A DNA stretch of 6,923 nucleotides, taken from assembly GCA_021823305.1 (NCBI GenBank), contig JAKAOE010000097.1:1-6923 (forward strand). Reading direction: 5' to 3'. The position numbers were made by a program, and so were the translations under genes. Under the pieces are notes generated by a model that had not been told where the DNA came from, made no database searches, and saw only the letters and a list, made by a program, of their open reading frames with translations. Shown here in pieces: positions 6,378 through 6,923 of this stretch. The DNA comes from Acidobacteriota bacterium (GTDB lineage Bacteria > Acidobacteriota > Terriglobia > Terriglobales > SCQP01). Within the stretch, counting starts at the first letter, position 1, and every line of letters starts with the position of its first letter.

Positions 6378-6406
6378 TTGACAAAGCCGTGCTCATGTTT
6401 TAGGCT
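6378..6406 (+). promoter_or_regulatory. Sigma-70-type promoter of dnaK
   Basis: A perfect -35 TTGACA at 6378-6383, a 17-bp spacer and a weak -10 TAGGCT at 6401-6406 lie in the only AT-rich intergenic stretch of the right half (6349-6425). The predicted transcription start near 6413 leaves a leader of only about 13 nt before the dnaK ATG. No CIRCE element (the HrcA site) is seen. Confidence 0.6.
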
Positions 6407-6425
6407 GGTCAAGGCAGGCTAAACC

Positions 6426-6923
6426 ATGGCAAAGACTATCGGAATTGATCTGGGCACGACGAACAGCGTTGTGGCGGTGATGGAGAACGGGGAGCCGAAG
6501 GTGATCCCCAACAGCGAAGGCGGGCGGACGACGCCGTCGGTGGTGGCGTTCACCAAGACGGGCGAGCGGCTGGTGGGGCAGGTGGCGAAGCGGCAGGCGA
6601 TCACCAACCCCGAGGGCACGGTCTACTCGATCAAGCGCTTCATGGGGCGGCGCTTCGACGAAGTGTCGGAAGAGATGAAGATGGTGCCCTACAAGGTGAA
6701 GCAGCAGGGCGACCACGTGGCGGTGGAGGTGCAGGGGAAGCTGTACACGCCGCCGGAGATCTCGGCCTTCATCCTGCAGAAACTGAAACAGGCGGCCGAG
6801 GATTACCTGGGCGAGAAGGTCACCGACGCGGTGATCACGGTGCCGGCGTACTTCAACGACGCGCAGCGGCAGGCGACCAAGGACGCCGGGCGGATCGCGG
6901 GGCTGGACGTGAAGCGCATCGTG
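6426..6923 (+). CDS. dnaK: Molecular chaperone DnaK (Hsp70), N-terminal part
   Basis: The first 166 codons of the ATP-dependent Hsp70 chaperone, which binds exposed hydrophobic peptides with DnaJ and GrpE. The rest lies beyond the window. Visible are the phosphate-binding [14 protein letters not shown] (residues 5-18), [16 protein letters not shown], the catalytic K70 in [13 protein letters not shown] at the same number as in E. coli, and [29 protein letters not shown] at the right end. The sequence stops just before the expected NEPTAAALAYG motif. It starts at ATG 6426, with AGG at 6416-6418 seven bases upstream and AAGG at 6411-6414 as an alternative ribosome site. It is the first gene after an AT-rich promoter gap and is probably transcribed independently of the sugar operon. 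Identification is essentially certain. Confidence 0.98.
   Translation, partial: MAKTIGIDLGTTNSVVAVMENGEPKVIPNSEGGRTTPSVVAFTKTGERLVGQVAKRQAITNPEGTVYSIKRFMGRRFDEVSEEMKMVPYKVKQQGDHVAVEVQGKLYTPPEISAFILQKLKQAAEDYLGEKVTDAVITVPAYFNDAQRQATKDAGRIAGLDVKRIV

Noticed and set aside
6377..6398. Sigma-32-type heat-shock promoter (CTTGACA with GCTCATGT) before dnaK
   Set aside because: The two elements are only seven bases apart, far shorter than sigma-32 promoters require.

Overview
The window is very GC-rich, densely coding bacterial DNA, probably from an Acidobacteriota (Bryobacterales/Terriglobia-like) chromosome. That assignment is inferred from the high GC, a TonB-dependent receptor with an N-terminal carboxypeptidase-regulatory-like domain, and a small-ORF/nucleotidyltransferase pair that I recall as common in that phylum. 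No mobile element, CRISPR array or phage gene is visible.

Layout. Positions 1-1764 hold a minus-strand gene group, read from 1764 down to 1. It consists of a 55-aa small protein, a 165-aa Pol-beta-fold nucleotidyltransferase whose start overlaps it by 14 bp, and, 17 bp further on, a polytopic membrane protein that runs off the left edge. A short divergent region (1765-1830) carries a 13-bp inverted repeat and an AT-rich -10-like box. It separates this group from a plus-strand TonB-dependent outer-membrane receptor (1831-4035). An elongator-type tRNA-Met(CAT) follows at 4090-4163. Directly behind it is a short decayed heptanucleotide tandem repeat (4171-4198).

Positions 4246-6348 hold a tightly overlapping plus-strand sugar-nucleotide operon: an HddC-like heptose-1-phosphate nucleotidyltransferase, GmhA sedoheptulose-7-phosphate isomerase, and an RmlD-like NAD(P)-dependent sugar reductase with a TTG start. 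Together these suggest production of a nucleotide-activated heptose, perhaps further modified by the reductase, for a surface polysaccharide. The kinase and phosphatase of the pathway are not in the window. A 77-bp AT-rich gap with a TTGACA promoter then leads to dnaK, of which only the first 166 codons are present.

Most of the window is ordinary. The part most worth a second look is the small-ORF/nucleotidyltransferase module with its possibly leaderless promoter and palindrome. It looks toxin-antitoxin-like in architecture, but nothing in the sequence proves such a function.
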